From Actinomycetes bacterium (GTDB lineage Bacteria; Actinomycetota; Actinomycetes; Mycobacteriales; Mycobacteriaceae), in assembly GCA_022601135.1 (NCBI GenBank), contig JAHZJB010000102.1, positions 1 through 34,810 of the forward strand: a stretch of DNA of 34,810 nt, read 5' to 3'. The position numbers and the translations under genes were made by a program. This document shows positions 9,401 through 15,746 of this stretch, piece by piece; position 1 is the stretch's first letter, and each line of letters begins with the position of its first letter. The notes beneath the pieces were generated by a model. It did no database searches and was not told the DNA's origin. It saw only the letters and a list, made by a program, of their open reading frames with translations.

Positions 9401-9583
9401 GTCACTGTCCCCGACGGACTCCAGGGTCCGCTGAATACGCCGGCTGAGGTGCAGGGCGATGCGATCGGCAGCCTCGGCAGCGCGCAGGGATCGCGAACTT
9501 GTCTCGAGACGAGCATCCATTGAGTCGAGTTCTCTGCGCAGCACTTCCGTAAGGAGTCGCTCGTAGAGGCCCGGTTCGGTCAC
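6494..9583 (-). CDS. PLD-nuclease/DEAH-helicase/DUF3427 fusion protein
   Basis: A 1029-aa multidomain protein. The first ~110 residues resemble no domain I know. A phospholipase-D-like (HKD) nuclease domain follows at about 130-275, with HAKAWIF (His214, Lys216) and GSSN (232-235). The superfamily II helicase core has Walker A ATGTGKT (336-342), DEFHH (429-433), TATPER (455-460) and motif VI QQLGRGLRR (632-640). The remaining ~350 residues match the position of DUF3427 in this architecture. Such proteins are predicted to translocate on nucleic acid and cut it, and related COG3886/COG1061 fusions have been suggested to act in defence. The single HKD motif implies dimerisation to form the active site. 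GTG 9583 has GGGGGAG seven bases upstream. A 34-codon ORF ends 16 nt upstream on the same strand. Confidence 0.9.
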   Translation of the reverse strand: MTEPGLYERLLTEVLRRELDSMDARLETSSRSLRAAEAADRIALHLSRRIQRTLESVGDSDRVQVGIEVARDLIARLAKIVDGELEETPVEPGTILHAILERRPDGTSQPIAEPLIPLLDTTLLTNAPGEPGLLHQLDAEIESADGIDVLMAFIRRSGINPLMSSLRRHCERGKPLRVLTTIYTGSTERAALQQLTEHGAQVRISYDVSTTRLHAKAWIFQRRSGFSTAYVGSSNLTHSAQVTGLEWNVRASAARNPDILAKFEAVFESYWQSPDFVPFNAAEFDAESQRAGRIDTGPDVILSPIELRLEPFQERLLDKISLSRRRGHHRNLLVAATGTGKTVMAAVDYARLRNELPRSRLLFVAHRNEILDQSLATFRYAIRDASFGEKWISGSRPQGFEHVFASVQSLNAANLEDLAPEHFDFVIVDEFHHAAAPSYRKLLDHVQPRELLGLTATPERSDDLSILHWFDDRIAAELRLWDAIDQQRLCPFMYFGIHDGLDLTGIPWRRGQGYDVAALSNLYTSTDAWARTVIQNVTRLADDPATMRALGFCVSIQHAQFMAAHFTKHGLPSVAVWGDSSPADRSAALKDLAAGTIRAVFSVDLFNEGVDVPTVDTLLMLRPTESPTLFLQQLGRGLRRSNDKSFCAVLDFVGTHRREFRFDRRYRALLGGTRRDIERSVQQGFPFLPAGCYMHLDQKASSIVLRSLRDAIHSRWPARVEELRMVHANYPDVTLSQYLEESGLDLPDVYDGSRGWSDLCQAAGVAVAPAGPHEAPLRKALGRLLHVDDDERIETYRRLLESAVPPNIAAMPERERRLVRMIVASLGDQVLTKEHSLRAGVDLLWSHPQVRAELAQLLVELDERVDHLHGDLPMHPDVPLQIHARYSRIEIMAAFGIGDRARVAPWQTGVYEAKDANAELLAFTLDKSGGNFSPTTRYRDYAISPRLIHWESQSITRADSETGLRYRNHERDGHSIMLFTRLRTDDRAFWFLGPATYRNHVGEKPMAITWELHTPLPGDLYQSFAAAVA

Positions 9584-9599
9584 GGCAAACTCCCCCTCG

Positions 9600-9704
9600 T
9601 CACGCGACCCAGGCAGCGCTGAAGGGATCTGGTCCCAGTCCCACCCGCGGTCGCTGATAGGGGTCGGGATCCGTCTGGCCCAACAGCTCAGTCAGCGCCG
9701 TCAT
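9600..9704 (-). CDS. Small ORF (34 aa) directly upstream of the PLD-helicase gene
   Basis: ATG at 9704 to TGA at 9600-9602 encodes 34 residues, beginning MTALTELLGQ and ending GPDPFSAAWVA. Its stop lies 16 nt before the GTG of the helicase gene and the helicase ribosome-binding site sits in that gap, so co-transcription and coupling are plausible. Third positions are largely G/C and the peptide has a balanced composition with a Pro/Asp-rich middle, unlike nearby out-of-frame translations. No Shine-Dalgarno is evident, so it would be weakly translated or leaderless. No family recognised; it could be a leader peptide, a small partner, or chance. Confidence 0.35.
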   Translation of the reverse strand: MTALTELLGQTDPDPYQRPRVGLGPDPFSAAWVA

Positions 9705-9873
9705 GAATAACCAGACTAATGTCCGGAGCCTGGTGAGACCGGTGGTTGGCCAGGGTCACCCGGAGCCGCTGCGATATCCCGGCTGGCCTGTCCGGGGCAG
9801 AATGTGCAGCGGCGACCGGCCTCGCTTCGGTGTCGCCGCCGTCGGTGATCGCCCAGGTTGGTGGGTTTGCCTA

Positions 9874-10167
9874 TTACGGGATAGGCGGTGCCGCGGGGAT
9901 GATGGGGTCGCCACCTTCTGCCGTGACAACCGGCGCGCCGGGGGGTGCGGGAGCAACGGCAACCTGGGGCGGCCCCCCGGTGGCTGGGATCACGAGATCG
10001 CCGGGTTGAGTCCATCCGGCCTGGGGACACAGCGGCGACGCGTTCGGGTCCATCGTGCAATTGTCTTGGGCGAGGCTGGTCGGTGCGAGCGCGAGTCCGG
10101 CCATCGGTAGAACGGTGAGCGTCAGGCTGGCGGCCCAGCGGCGCATCCGGTTTCGGGTATCAGCCAT
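9874..10167 (-). CDS. Small secreted proline-rich protein, hypothetical
   Basis: The 97-aa product has an N-terminal signal peptide: basic residues 5-10, a hydrophobic core at about 13-28 and a likely cleavage after SLA (33). The mature part holds two cysteines (37 and 47), which could form a disulfide, and then a Pro/Ala/Gly-rich tail ending PAAPPIP. I know no function; short exported Pro-rich proteins are common in mycobacteria. ATG 10167 was chosen over 10146 because it gives a complete signal peptide; neither has a strong ribosome site. It lies on the same strand as the helicase locus but 169 bp upstream of it. Confidence 0.65.
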   Translation of the reverse strand: MADTRNRMRRWAASLTLTVLPMAGLALAPTSLAQDNCTMDPNASPLCPQAGWTQPGDLVIPATGGPPQVAVAPAPPGAPVVTAEGGDPIIPAAPPIP

Positions 10168-10243
10168 CTTCAGATGGTAGGTAGGGCGGCCCTGTTCAGG
10201 TGCCGTTTCTGCGGGACAGCTTTCGGCTGGAAAGGACCACGTA

Positions 10244-10780
10244 GTGTGCGAGGCTGCCCTGGATTGGGGCAATCAGGTGGCAGTGCGCGAGATGTTCCAG
10301 GCCCGGCTGGCCGGCGCCGTCGACGGCATCCCGGAGGGTCTGGATCTGTCGATGAAGCTCCTCGGAAGGGTCTTTTTCGCAGACTTGGCGTTGCTCTCAG
10401 TGGACGACCTGAGCGTCTGTGTTGGGGTAGCGCGCAATACTTACTTCGATGGCATCGGCTGCCGAGCGCACCTGCGCGCCCAGCGCGCGAATAGCGGCAC
10501 CATCGAGGCTGGCGAAGACCGAGGCCATGAGCGTCATTGTCACTACACCGTCCGGGTCGCGGATCGGGGCGGATACCGTGGCGACGCTGTGATCCGCACC
10601 GTTGCACATTTCGTCATCAAGGATGTCGACGGCTGCCAGTTCGGTGTATGCGCGCGCCAGTTGCGTGGTGATCTCGTCGATCTCGCCATCGGCGGTGAGT
10701 GCCCGCAGGGCTGTGTAGACGCGCAGGTAGTCGCGGGTGAGACGTTCAACGACGAAGCCGCGCTGCCGAATCTCTCTTAG
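10244..10780 (+). CDS. Doubtful ORF, partly antisense to the IclR gene
   Basis: The frame opens with GTG at 10244, seven bases after AAGGA. Its first ~51 codons lie in the otherwise empty gap between the secreted-protein gene and the end of the IclR gene. This part has GC-rich third positions and balanced composition (for example VREMFQARLAG). The remaining ~127 codons are antisense to the IclR effector domain and read like a shadow. It may be the 5' remnant of an older gene truncated where the IclR gene now ends. No family recognised. Confidence 0.2.
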   Translation: MCEAALDWGNQVAVREMFQARLAGAVDGIPEGLDLSMKLLGRVFFADLALLSVDDLSVCVGVARNTYFDGIGCRAHLRAQRANSGTIEAGEDRGHERHCHYTVRVADRGGYRGDAVIRTVAHFVIKDVDGCQFGVCARQLRGDLVDLAIGGECPQGCVDAQVVAGETFNDEAALPNLS

Positions 10781-11314
10781 CACTAAGGTAATTCGCTGTC
10801 GAAACCGTCGGCTTGGCGTCCCCAGTGCTTCCAGCCACGCCTTCTGACCCGCAACGCTGGACCAGGCAACGTAGTCGCGGCCTATCGGGGCAACGAACGG
10901 TGTTCGCATTCCACGCCAGATCCTCGGCCCGGTCAGGCACTCGCCCACGGTGTCGATGACCACCAATGCGTCTCGTTCCCGCCGGGCCAGCGAGACCTGG
11001 GTGCCGGTCGTGTCCGATAGCGCCTGCAGCTCGACCCGGTGTAGTTGCGTGTGCGCGGGCTTGCCCAAAGCGGCGACGGCCGGCCCGAGCGAGTAGCCCG
11101 CGGTCGCTGGATCCCGCACCGCCCAGGCGCGAGCCGCGAGTGTTGTCAGAATCGCATGTGCGGTCGCCCGGCTGAGCCCTAGCCGGCGGCAGATCTCGGC
11201 CAGTGAGAATTGCATGGCCGGCTCTCGTCCCAGCAACTCCAGTACCGAGACCACTCGCTCTGTCGGGGGCGAACCTTGACCTGGCGTTGCAGGCAGGGCT
11301 ACCTTTGGCGTCAT
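10397..11314 (-). CDS. IclR-family transcriptional regulator
   Basis: A 305-aa DNA-binding regulator. A winged helix-turn-helix occupies about residues 18-75, with FSLAEICRRLGLSRATAHAI as the HTH. The effector-binding domain covers about 90-300 (including CLTGPRIWRGMRTPFVAPIG and ATVSAPIRDPDG). IclR proteins respond to small carboxylates or aromatic compounds and often control a divergent gene. That fits: a membrane-protein gene starts 55 bp away on the other strand, and the perfect palindrome at 11315-11338 touches the ATG at 11314, which suggests autorepression. A longer frame to 11464 lacks domain homology and would cross the palindrome. The 3' end overlaps a doubtful antisense ORF. Confidence 0.9.
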   Translation of the reverse strand: MTPKVALPATPGQGSPPTERVVSVLELLGREPAMQFSLAEICRRLGLSRATAHAILTTLAARAWAVRDPATAGYSLGPAVAALGKPAHTQLHRVELQALSDTTGTQVSLARRERDALVVIDTVGECLTGPRIWRGMRTPFVAPIGRDYVAWSSVAGQKAWLEALGTPSRRFRQRITLVLREIRQRGFVVERLTRDYLRVYTALRALTADGEIDEITTQLARAYTELAAVDILDDEMCNGADHSVATVSAPIRDPDGVVTMTLMASVFASLDGAAIRALGAQVRSAADAIEVSIARYPNTDAQVVH

Positions 11315-11338
11315 AATATCGAACTGTATGTCGATATT
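11315..11338. promoter_or_regulatory. Palindromic candidate operator in the IclR/membrane-protein gap
   Basis: AATATCGA (11315-11322) and TCGATATT (11331-11338) form a perfect 8-bp inverted repeat with an 8-bp spacer, AT-rich against a GC-rich background. It abuts the IclR start codon and lies 31 bp before the divergent ATG at 11370. Position and symmetry fit an IclR dimer site controlling both genes; this is inference. Confidence 0.55.
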
Positions 11339-11369
11339 TCGACACAGGCAAGGGTTCAGGGGAGGAACG

Positions 11370-12182
11370 ATGACGGGGCTCGCTAGCTTGGATGTGGAAG
11401 AACCGATGCGCGCCAACGCCGAAGAGCGCCGGGTGTCGTCGCCGGTTTGGCGGGCCTTCGGCATCTGGACGGCGGTTTTCTGGGGCGCCGTCGCGGTGTT
11501 CGCGACGCTGTTCTATCTGGGCGCACTCGACTTCACCGCCAGCACCAAGGCCTCCCTCTATGGAATCAGTATCTGGCTCAACGGGTGGATCATTCCGCTG
11601 TTGCTTCCGGGGGCCAGGAAGAGACCCAGGAGGGAGCTCTTCCACGAGTGCCTGGTGCTATGGATGGTTTCCTACGTAATGACGAACCTGCTCTGGGAGA
11701 TTCCCTGGGTAATTTTCTCGCCCTTCATCTTCCACGATTTGAACACACTGAACGACATCGTCGCCTACACCCCGTGGATACGCGAAAACGTGTTGCACAT
11801 GTACTGGTGGAACCTGGCCTCGTTCGGTTCGGTCGACCTGCGCACGGTCAACCACAATTCGACGTTCTTCACGCTGGAGATGTATGCCTTCGTCAATGTC
11901 GCCGCCGCGGTCGCTTTCTGGCGACTCAACAAGGCACGTTCTTCGTTGCGCTACCTGATCCCGGTGCTCGGGGCGGGAGAGCCCGTCGTGGCGACCTTCA
12001 TCTTCTCGTTGAGCGAGGTGTTCGGCGGTTTCGAAAACATGCCGGGCGGGGTCGCCGATACCCTGCTGGCGCTGGTGTGGACCCAGTACCAGTACTTCGT
12101 CTTTCCCCTCATATTCGGCCTACTCGGCAGCAAGCTGTTGTTCGAGGACTGGCGATACTCGCGATCTACCGCGGCGTTTTAG
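11370..12182 (+). CDS. Polytopic membrane protein, possibly EXPERA/emopamil-binding-like
   Basis: A 270-aa protein with a soluble N-terminus of about 25 residues and six or so hydrophobic segments (near 30-52, 63-80, 95-120, 160-185, 200-220 and 230-255). Tryptophan-rich stretches such as NLLWEIPWVIFS and HMYWWNLASFGS are striking. The layout recalls bacterial proteins annotated as emopamil-binding/EXPERA-like sterol-active membrane proteins, but I cannot prove membership. ATG 11370 follows GGGGAGGA at ideal spacing; the in-frame ATG at 11328 lies inside the palindrome and is unlikely. Divergence from the IclR gene suggests regulation by it. Substrate unknown. Confidence 0.75.
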   Translation: MTGLASLDVEEPMRANAEERRVSSPVWRAFGIWTAVFWGAVAVFATLFYLGALDFTASTKASLYGISIWLNGWIIPLLLPGARKRPRRELFHECLVLWMVSYVMTNLLWEIPWVIFSPFIFHDLNTLNDIVAYTPWIRENVLHMYWWNLASFGSVDLRTVNHNSTFFTLEMYAFVNVAAAVAFWRLNKARSSLRYLIPVLGAGEPVVATFIFSLSEVFGGFENMPGGVADTLLALVWTQYQYFVFPLIFGLLGSKLLFEDWRYSRSTAAF

Positions 12183-12286
12183 CGCCACGCGGCAGGAGCG
12201 GAGCCTCGGCCCGCCGTCGGGCAGCGTCAGTCAACCAGACACGAGACGCCGTGAGAGCATGCGAGTATCTCTGACGTGATTCGCCG

Positions 12287-13576
12287 GTGGTAAGCGGTGC
12301 GGCGGCCGAGGTACTGGCCCTGGGTTTGCTTGCGGGAGTGCTGCTCTTCGCGATGCTGCAGCCGCGCGGGCTACCGGAGGCGACGGTCGCGGTGCCCGCT
12401 GCGGCGGCCATCGTGGCGCTGGGGATCCTCCCTCCGAGGGATGCGCTGCACCAAGTCCAGACGTTAGGGCCCACGGTCGGTTTTCTGGCCGCCATCCTCG
12501 TGTTGGCGTACTTGGCCGATGATGCCGGCATGTTCACCTGGCTGGGTGCAGTCCTGGGCCGGTCATCGGCCGGACGACCTGTTCGGCTGCTCGGGTTGGT
12601 GTTCGCCGCCGCGGCCGGAACCACCGCGGTGCTCAGTCTCGACGCGACTGTGGTTCTGCTAACTCCGGTGGTGTACCGCACCGCCGCTGGTTTGGGATTG
12701 CGGGTCAAACCCCATGTATACGCGTGCACCCACCTCGCGAATTCCGCGTCGACGCTGCTGCCCGTGTCGAATCTGACCAACCTGCTGGCGTTTTCGGCTA
12801 CCGGTCTGTCGTTTCTGCAGTTTGCCGCCTTCATGGGGTTACCGTGGCTGGCCGTCATCGTCGTGGAGTATGCGGTGTTCCGTTGGTTCTTTCGTGACGA
12901 CCTGCGACCGTCGCCAGCGCGCCCGGGCACGGTAGGCGGTCTCGTTGCCCCCGTCGACTCAACTCCCGCTCCGCCCCCCTTCGTGTTTGCGGTCCTGGCG
13001 CTTACTCTGGTCGGCTTTGGCGTGTCCGGCTTTGTCGGCGTCGAACCGGTCTGGGTGGCCGTCGGAGGTGCGGGCGCGCTGGCAGCGCGGTCTCTACGTC
13101 ACGGGGAAACCACCCTTGTCAGGCTGGTCGGGGAGGCGTCGCCGTTCTTCTGCTTGTTCGTGTTTGCGTTGGGAGTCGTCGTAGCCGGCGTGACCGGCCA
13201 CGGTATGGGCCGTGCCCTGGGTGCGCTGCTGCCGACTGAGCCCTCGTTCGCAGGTCTTCTCGGAGTCGCTCTGGTAGCAGCGGTCCTGGCCAACGTCGTC
13301 AACAACCTGCCCGCCACCTTGGTGATGCTCGGCGTCCTCGGTCTCGATCCGCACCCGGGACTTGTTCTCGCCATGCTGATCGGGGTCAACGTGGGTCCAA
13401 ATCTCACCTTTGTCGGTTCTCTGGCCACCTTGCTGTGGCGCCGGGTGCTGGCGGGGCGTGATGCGGCACCCACCCTGGCCGAGTTCCTGCGCCTGGGGGT
13501 ACTGACGGTGCCCATCGGATTGTTGGCGGGTGTGGCTGCACTCTGGCTTGGACTGAACGTAGGAGGACCGCAATGA
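12287..13576 (+). CDS. ArsB/NhaD-type (ion transporter superfamily) membrane transporter
   Basis: A 429-aa integral membrane protein with about 11-12 hydrophobic segments, arranged as two similar halves around a loop near 205-225. The repeated polar hairpins AAGTTAVLSLDATVVLLTPVV in the first half and ANVVNNLPATLVML in the second are the hallmark of ArsB/NhaD/SLC13-like carriers. The HLANSASTLLPVSNLTNLL stretch is also typical of ArsB-like proteins. Candidate substrates are arsenite, Na+/H+ or dicarboxylates; no ars genes are nearby to favour arsenite. The GTG at 12287 is the first start after an in-frame stop at 12272. Its end overlaps the start of the universal-stress-protein gene (ATGA), so the two are translationally coupled. 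Confidence 0.85.
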   Translation: MVSGAAAEVLALGLLAGVLLFAMLQPRGLPEATVAVPAAAAIVALGILPPRDALHQVQTLGPTVGFLAAILVLAYLADDAGMFTWLGAVLGRSSAGRPVRLLGLVFAAAAGTTAVLSLDATVVLLTPVVYRTAAGLGLRVKPHVYACTHLANSASTLLPVSNLTNLLAFSATGLSFLQFAAFMGLPWLAVIVVEYAVFRWFFRDDLRPSPARPGTVGGLVAPVDSTPAPPPFVFAVLALTLVGFGVSGFVGVEPVWVAVGGAGALAARSLRHGETTLVRLVGEASPFFCLFVFALGVVVAGVTGHGMGRALGALLPTEPSFAGLLGVALVAAVLANVVNNLPATLVMLGVLGLDPHPGLVLAMLIGVNVGPNLTFVGSLATLLWRRVLAGRDAAPTLAEFLRLGVLTVPIGLLAGVAALWLGLNVGGPQ

Positions 13577-14091
13577 CCGCGCGAGTGGTGGCCTGGCTAT
13601 CCGAAGGAACGTGGCAGGCCGTTGTCGACACCGTGGCGACGACGCTGGATTCGATGAACTCGGTACCCGATGTCGTCCTGCTTTACGTGCTTGACAGCCA
13701 GATCGGCGAAGCGGTGCAGGGTGCGTTCTCCGGGCTTCTCGGCAGGCGTATGCCCGAGCGTGACCCCGGGGCCGCGGTCACAGACGCCGCACGGACAGCC
13801 GCTTCGGCGCTGCTGGACGCAGCGCACCGGCGGTTGGGGGCGCCGGCCGAGAGCATCGTCCGGGCGGGTCGTGTTGAGCGCGAAGTCGTCGCAGCCTGCA
13901 CGGGAGCCGACCTTTTGGTGTGCGCACGCGACGGCGACCGATCCCGACTGGGCCCGCACAGTCTCGGTCACGCGACCCGGTTCGTCGTCGACCACGCCCC
14001 CTGCGCGGTGTTGCTGATCTGGCCGGATACCGCGCCCGGGTTGGGCTCGATTCCGCCGCATCCCGGGGATCACCCGGGACCTCATCGATAA
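13573..14091 (+). CDS. Universal-stress-protein-like (UspA) protein
   Basis: The 172-aa product starts with a beta strand (RVVAWLSEG), has a central LLYVLDSQIG strand, and ends with RLGPHSLGHATRFVVDHAPCAVLLIWP. The last part matches the C-terminal UspA segment in which a Gly-rich loop followed by a helix precedes the conserved hydrophobic strand. The canonical ATP-binding pattern G-2x-G-9x-G-S/T is degenerate here, so nucleotide binding is uncertain. The start overlaps the stop of the transporter gene by four bases, so it probably modulates or senses the state of that transporter (inference). The 3' end converges on the META-domain gene. Confidence 0.75.
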   Translation: MTARVVAWLSEGTWQAVVDTVATTLDSMNSVPDVVLLYVLDSQIGEAVQGAFSGLLGRRMPERDPGAAVTDAARTAASALLDAAHRRLGAPAESIVRAGRVEREVVAACTGADLLVCARDGDRSRLGPHSLGHATRFVVDHAPCAVLLIWPDTAPGLGSIPPHPGDHPGPHR

Positions 14092-14110
14092 CTGTGTACA
14101 CGGTCCTTTT

Positions 14111-14130
14111 CACCCGCCGAACGGCGTGTG
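14111..14130. terminator. Hairpin between convergent genes, possible bidirectional terminator
   Basis: CACCCGCC and GGCGTGTG form an eight-position stem with one mismatch and a four-base loop, between the converging stress-protein and META-domain genes. There is only a short T run, located before the stem on the + strand (CCTTTT), which would serve leftward transcripts best. Confidence 0.35.
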
Positions 14131-14162
14131 AGGCGAACTGGCCGCCACCCTGCAGCGTTACG

Positions 14163-14615
14163 TCAGGCGGCGGGTATCCAGGTCAATATTCCGGAGTCGG
14201 CGAACTGTGAGAGGTGCAATCGGCCGTCCTGGATCAGGTAGGTGCGGACGCTGGCCAGCGCCGTAGTCACCCGCTGGTCCAGTGAGCCTGGCGGACAGGC
14301 CATCTGGGTCGTGGCGAGCGGGCCGAAGCTCAGCAGGCCGGACTCTCCGGACTCGCTCGGCGTCGCCCGCCACGAGGAGGAACCTCGATTACAGTCGATC
14401 TGAAAAGATGCGCGGCCTTCCCCGTCCGAGCGGCCTTCGAGGGTGACGGTGTATCGCTGCGCCTCCGGCACCAACACGGTGCCCTGCACATCGTCCATCG
14501 ACCGGATTTCGGTCAGCCGCCAACTCGTGCCGGTAAGTGTCGATTCGGCCTCGGCCGGCGCGCACGACAACATCATCAGCAACGTGGCGGTGACCGTGCT
14601 GAGCCCTAGCCGCAT
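14163..14615 (-). CDS. META/HslJ-domain secreted protein
   Basis: A 150-aa exported protein. A short signal peptide (about 1-23) ends near a cysteine (Cys18, context LSC) or the AEA site, so it is either a weak-lipobox lipoprotein or cleaved by signal peptidase I. The mature part is a META domain: LTGTSWRLTEI (27-37), FQIDCNRGSSSW (71-82), LSFGPLATTQMACP (95-108) and a closing YLIQDGRLHL strand. Two cysteines, 75 and 107, may pair. E. coli HslJ with this fold affects novobiocin resistance, but the role here is unknown. ATG 14615 has AGGG upstream and gives a normal signal peptide; ATG 14648 would add a poor N-terminus. Divergent from the O-methyltransferase gene. Confidence 0.8.
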   Translation of the reverse strand: MRLGLSTVTATLLMMLSCAPAEAESTLTGTSWRLTEIRSMDDVQGTVLVPEAQRYTVTLEGRSDGEGRASFQIDCNRGSSSWRATPSESGESGLLSFGPLATTQMACPPGSLDQRVTTALASVRTYLIQDGRLHLSQFADSGILTWIPAA

Positions 14616-14712
14616 GTCGACAACCCTAGCTATTCTGACGGCGACCATCGCGGGCCCGACAACTACGGTGGGTGTTCAGTCTGTCCGTTGTCTACCGATC
14701 GGGGTTTGGACG

Positions 14713-15735
14713 ATGAGTGAGTTGCGACCGGATCGCATCATGGCGATCGGCGGCGGTTACTGCCAGGCGAAGGTGTTGCTATCCGCGGTGGGGCTCCGGC
14801 TGTTCACGCTGCTGGGCGAGCGAGCGATGACCGCAGCTGAGATCGCCGAGCGGCTGGGCCTGGTGCCCCGGCCTGCGACGGATTTTCTCGACACTCTCGT
14901 GTCAGTGGATCTGCTCGGTCGCGACGGGGACGGGCCGCAGGCCCGTTATCGCAACACCGCGGAGACGGCGCACTTCCTCGACGAGAACAGCCCTGCGTAT
15001 CAAGGCGGTCTTCTCAAGATCTGGGACGACCGCAACTATCGCTACTGGGCGGATCTCACCGAGGCGTTGAAGACAGGTCAAGCGCAAAGCGAAACCAAGC
15101 ATTCCGGTCGACCGTTCTTCGAGACGCTCTACGAGGATCCGAAGCGGCTCGAGGTTTTCATGGCGGCAATGCACGCCTCCTCGCGGCGGAACTTCGAGTT
15201 GCTCGCCACCGAATTCCCGTTCCAGCGCTATGCGCGGCTGTGCGACGTGGGCGGAGCAGATGCACTTCTGACGCGCACCGTGGCGGCAACGCACCCGCAC
15301 CTGCGGTGTGTGAGTTTCGACCTGCCCGCAGTGACCGAGATCGCCGACCGCAAGATCGCCGAAGCCGGCCTGGCGGACCGGGTCGAGGCGGTCGCCGGCA
15401 GCTTCCTGACCGACCCGCTGCCAGCTGCCGACGTCATCACGATGGGCATGATCCTCCATGACTGGAACCTTGACCATAAGCGTGCCTTGATCGCCAAGGC
15501 CTACCAGGCGTTGCCGGACGGCGGCGCCTTCATCGTGATCGAGTCGCTGATCGATGATGCGCGTCGCACCAACACGTTCGGGCTCACGATGTCGCTGAAC
15601 ATGTTGATCGAGTTTGGTGATGCGTTCGACTACACCGCCGCGGACTTTCGGCAGTGGTGCGCGGTGGCTGGCTTTCGGACGTTCGACACCATTGCGCTGG
15701 ACGGTCCGTCCAGCGCGGCCGTCGCGTACAAGTAG
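14713..15735 (+). CDS. O-methyltransferase (hydroxyneurosporene/COMT-like)
   Basis: A 340-aa SAM-dependent methyltransferase of the dimerising COMT type. The N-terminal winged-helix dimerisation domain (about 15-90) includes LLSAVGLRLFTLLGERAMTA and AEIAERLGL. The catalytic domain has glycine-rich motif DVGGADALL (178-186), acidic FDLP (202-205), GSFLTDPLP (229-236) and MILHDW with His249-Asp250, His249 being the likely general base for phenolic or enolic hydroxyl methylation. Length is standard. ATG 14713 begins the conserved region; a longer frame to 14443 runs antisense to the META gene. It stands alone, convergent with the YihY gene 11 bp away; small-molecule substrate unknown. Confidence 0.87.
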   Translation: MSELRPDRIMAIGGGYCQAKVLLSAVGLRLFTLLGERAMTAAEIAERLGLVPRPATDFLDTLVSVDLLGRDGDGPQARYRNTAETAHFLDENSPAYQGGLLKIWDDRNYRYWADLTEALKTGQAQSETKHSGRPFFETLYEDPKRLEVFMAAMHASSRRNFELLATEFPFQRYARLCDVGGADALLTRTVAATHPHLRCVSFDLPAVTEIADRKIAEAGLADRVEAVAGSFLTDPLPAADVITMGMILHDWNLDHKRALIAKAYQALPDGGAFIVIESLIDDARRTNTFGLTMSLNMLIEFGDAFDYTAADFRQWCAVAGFRTFDTIALDGPSSAAVAYK

Positions 15736-15746
15736 CCGAGGACCGT

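Noticed and set aside
9703..10110. + strand frame through the gap before the secreted Pro-rich gene
   Set aside because: It is mostly antisense to the secreted-protein gene, has Arg/Gly-rich composition and no ribosome site.
3126..10167. Genomic island integrated at the tRNA-Leu
   Set aside because: No second copy of the tRNA 3' end and no integrase or phage genes were found, so an att-bounded island is not supported.
10746..11645. 299-codon - strand frame overlapping the IclR gene
   Set aside because: It is out of frame with the IclR domain and runs antisense to the membrane protein gene; composition is Arg/Gly/Ala-rich shadow type.
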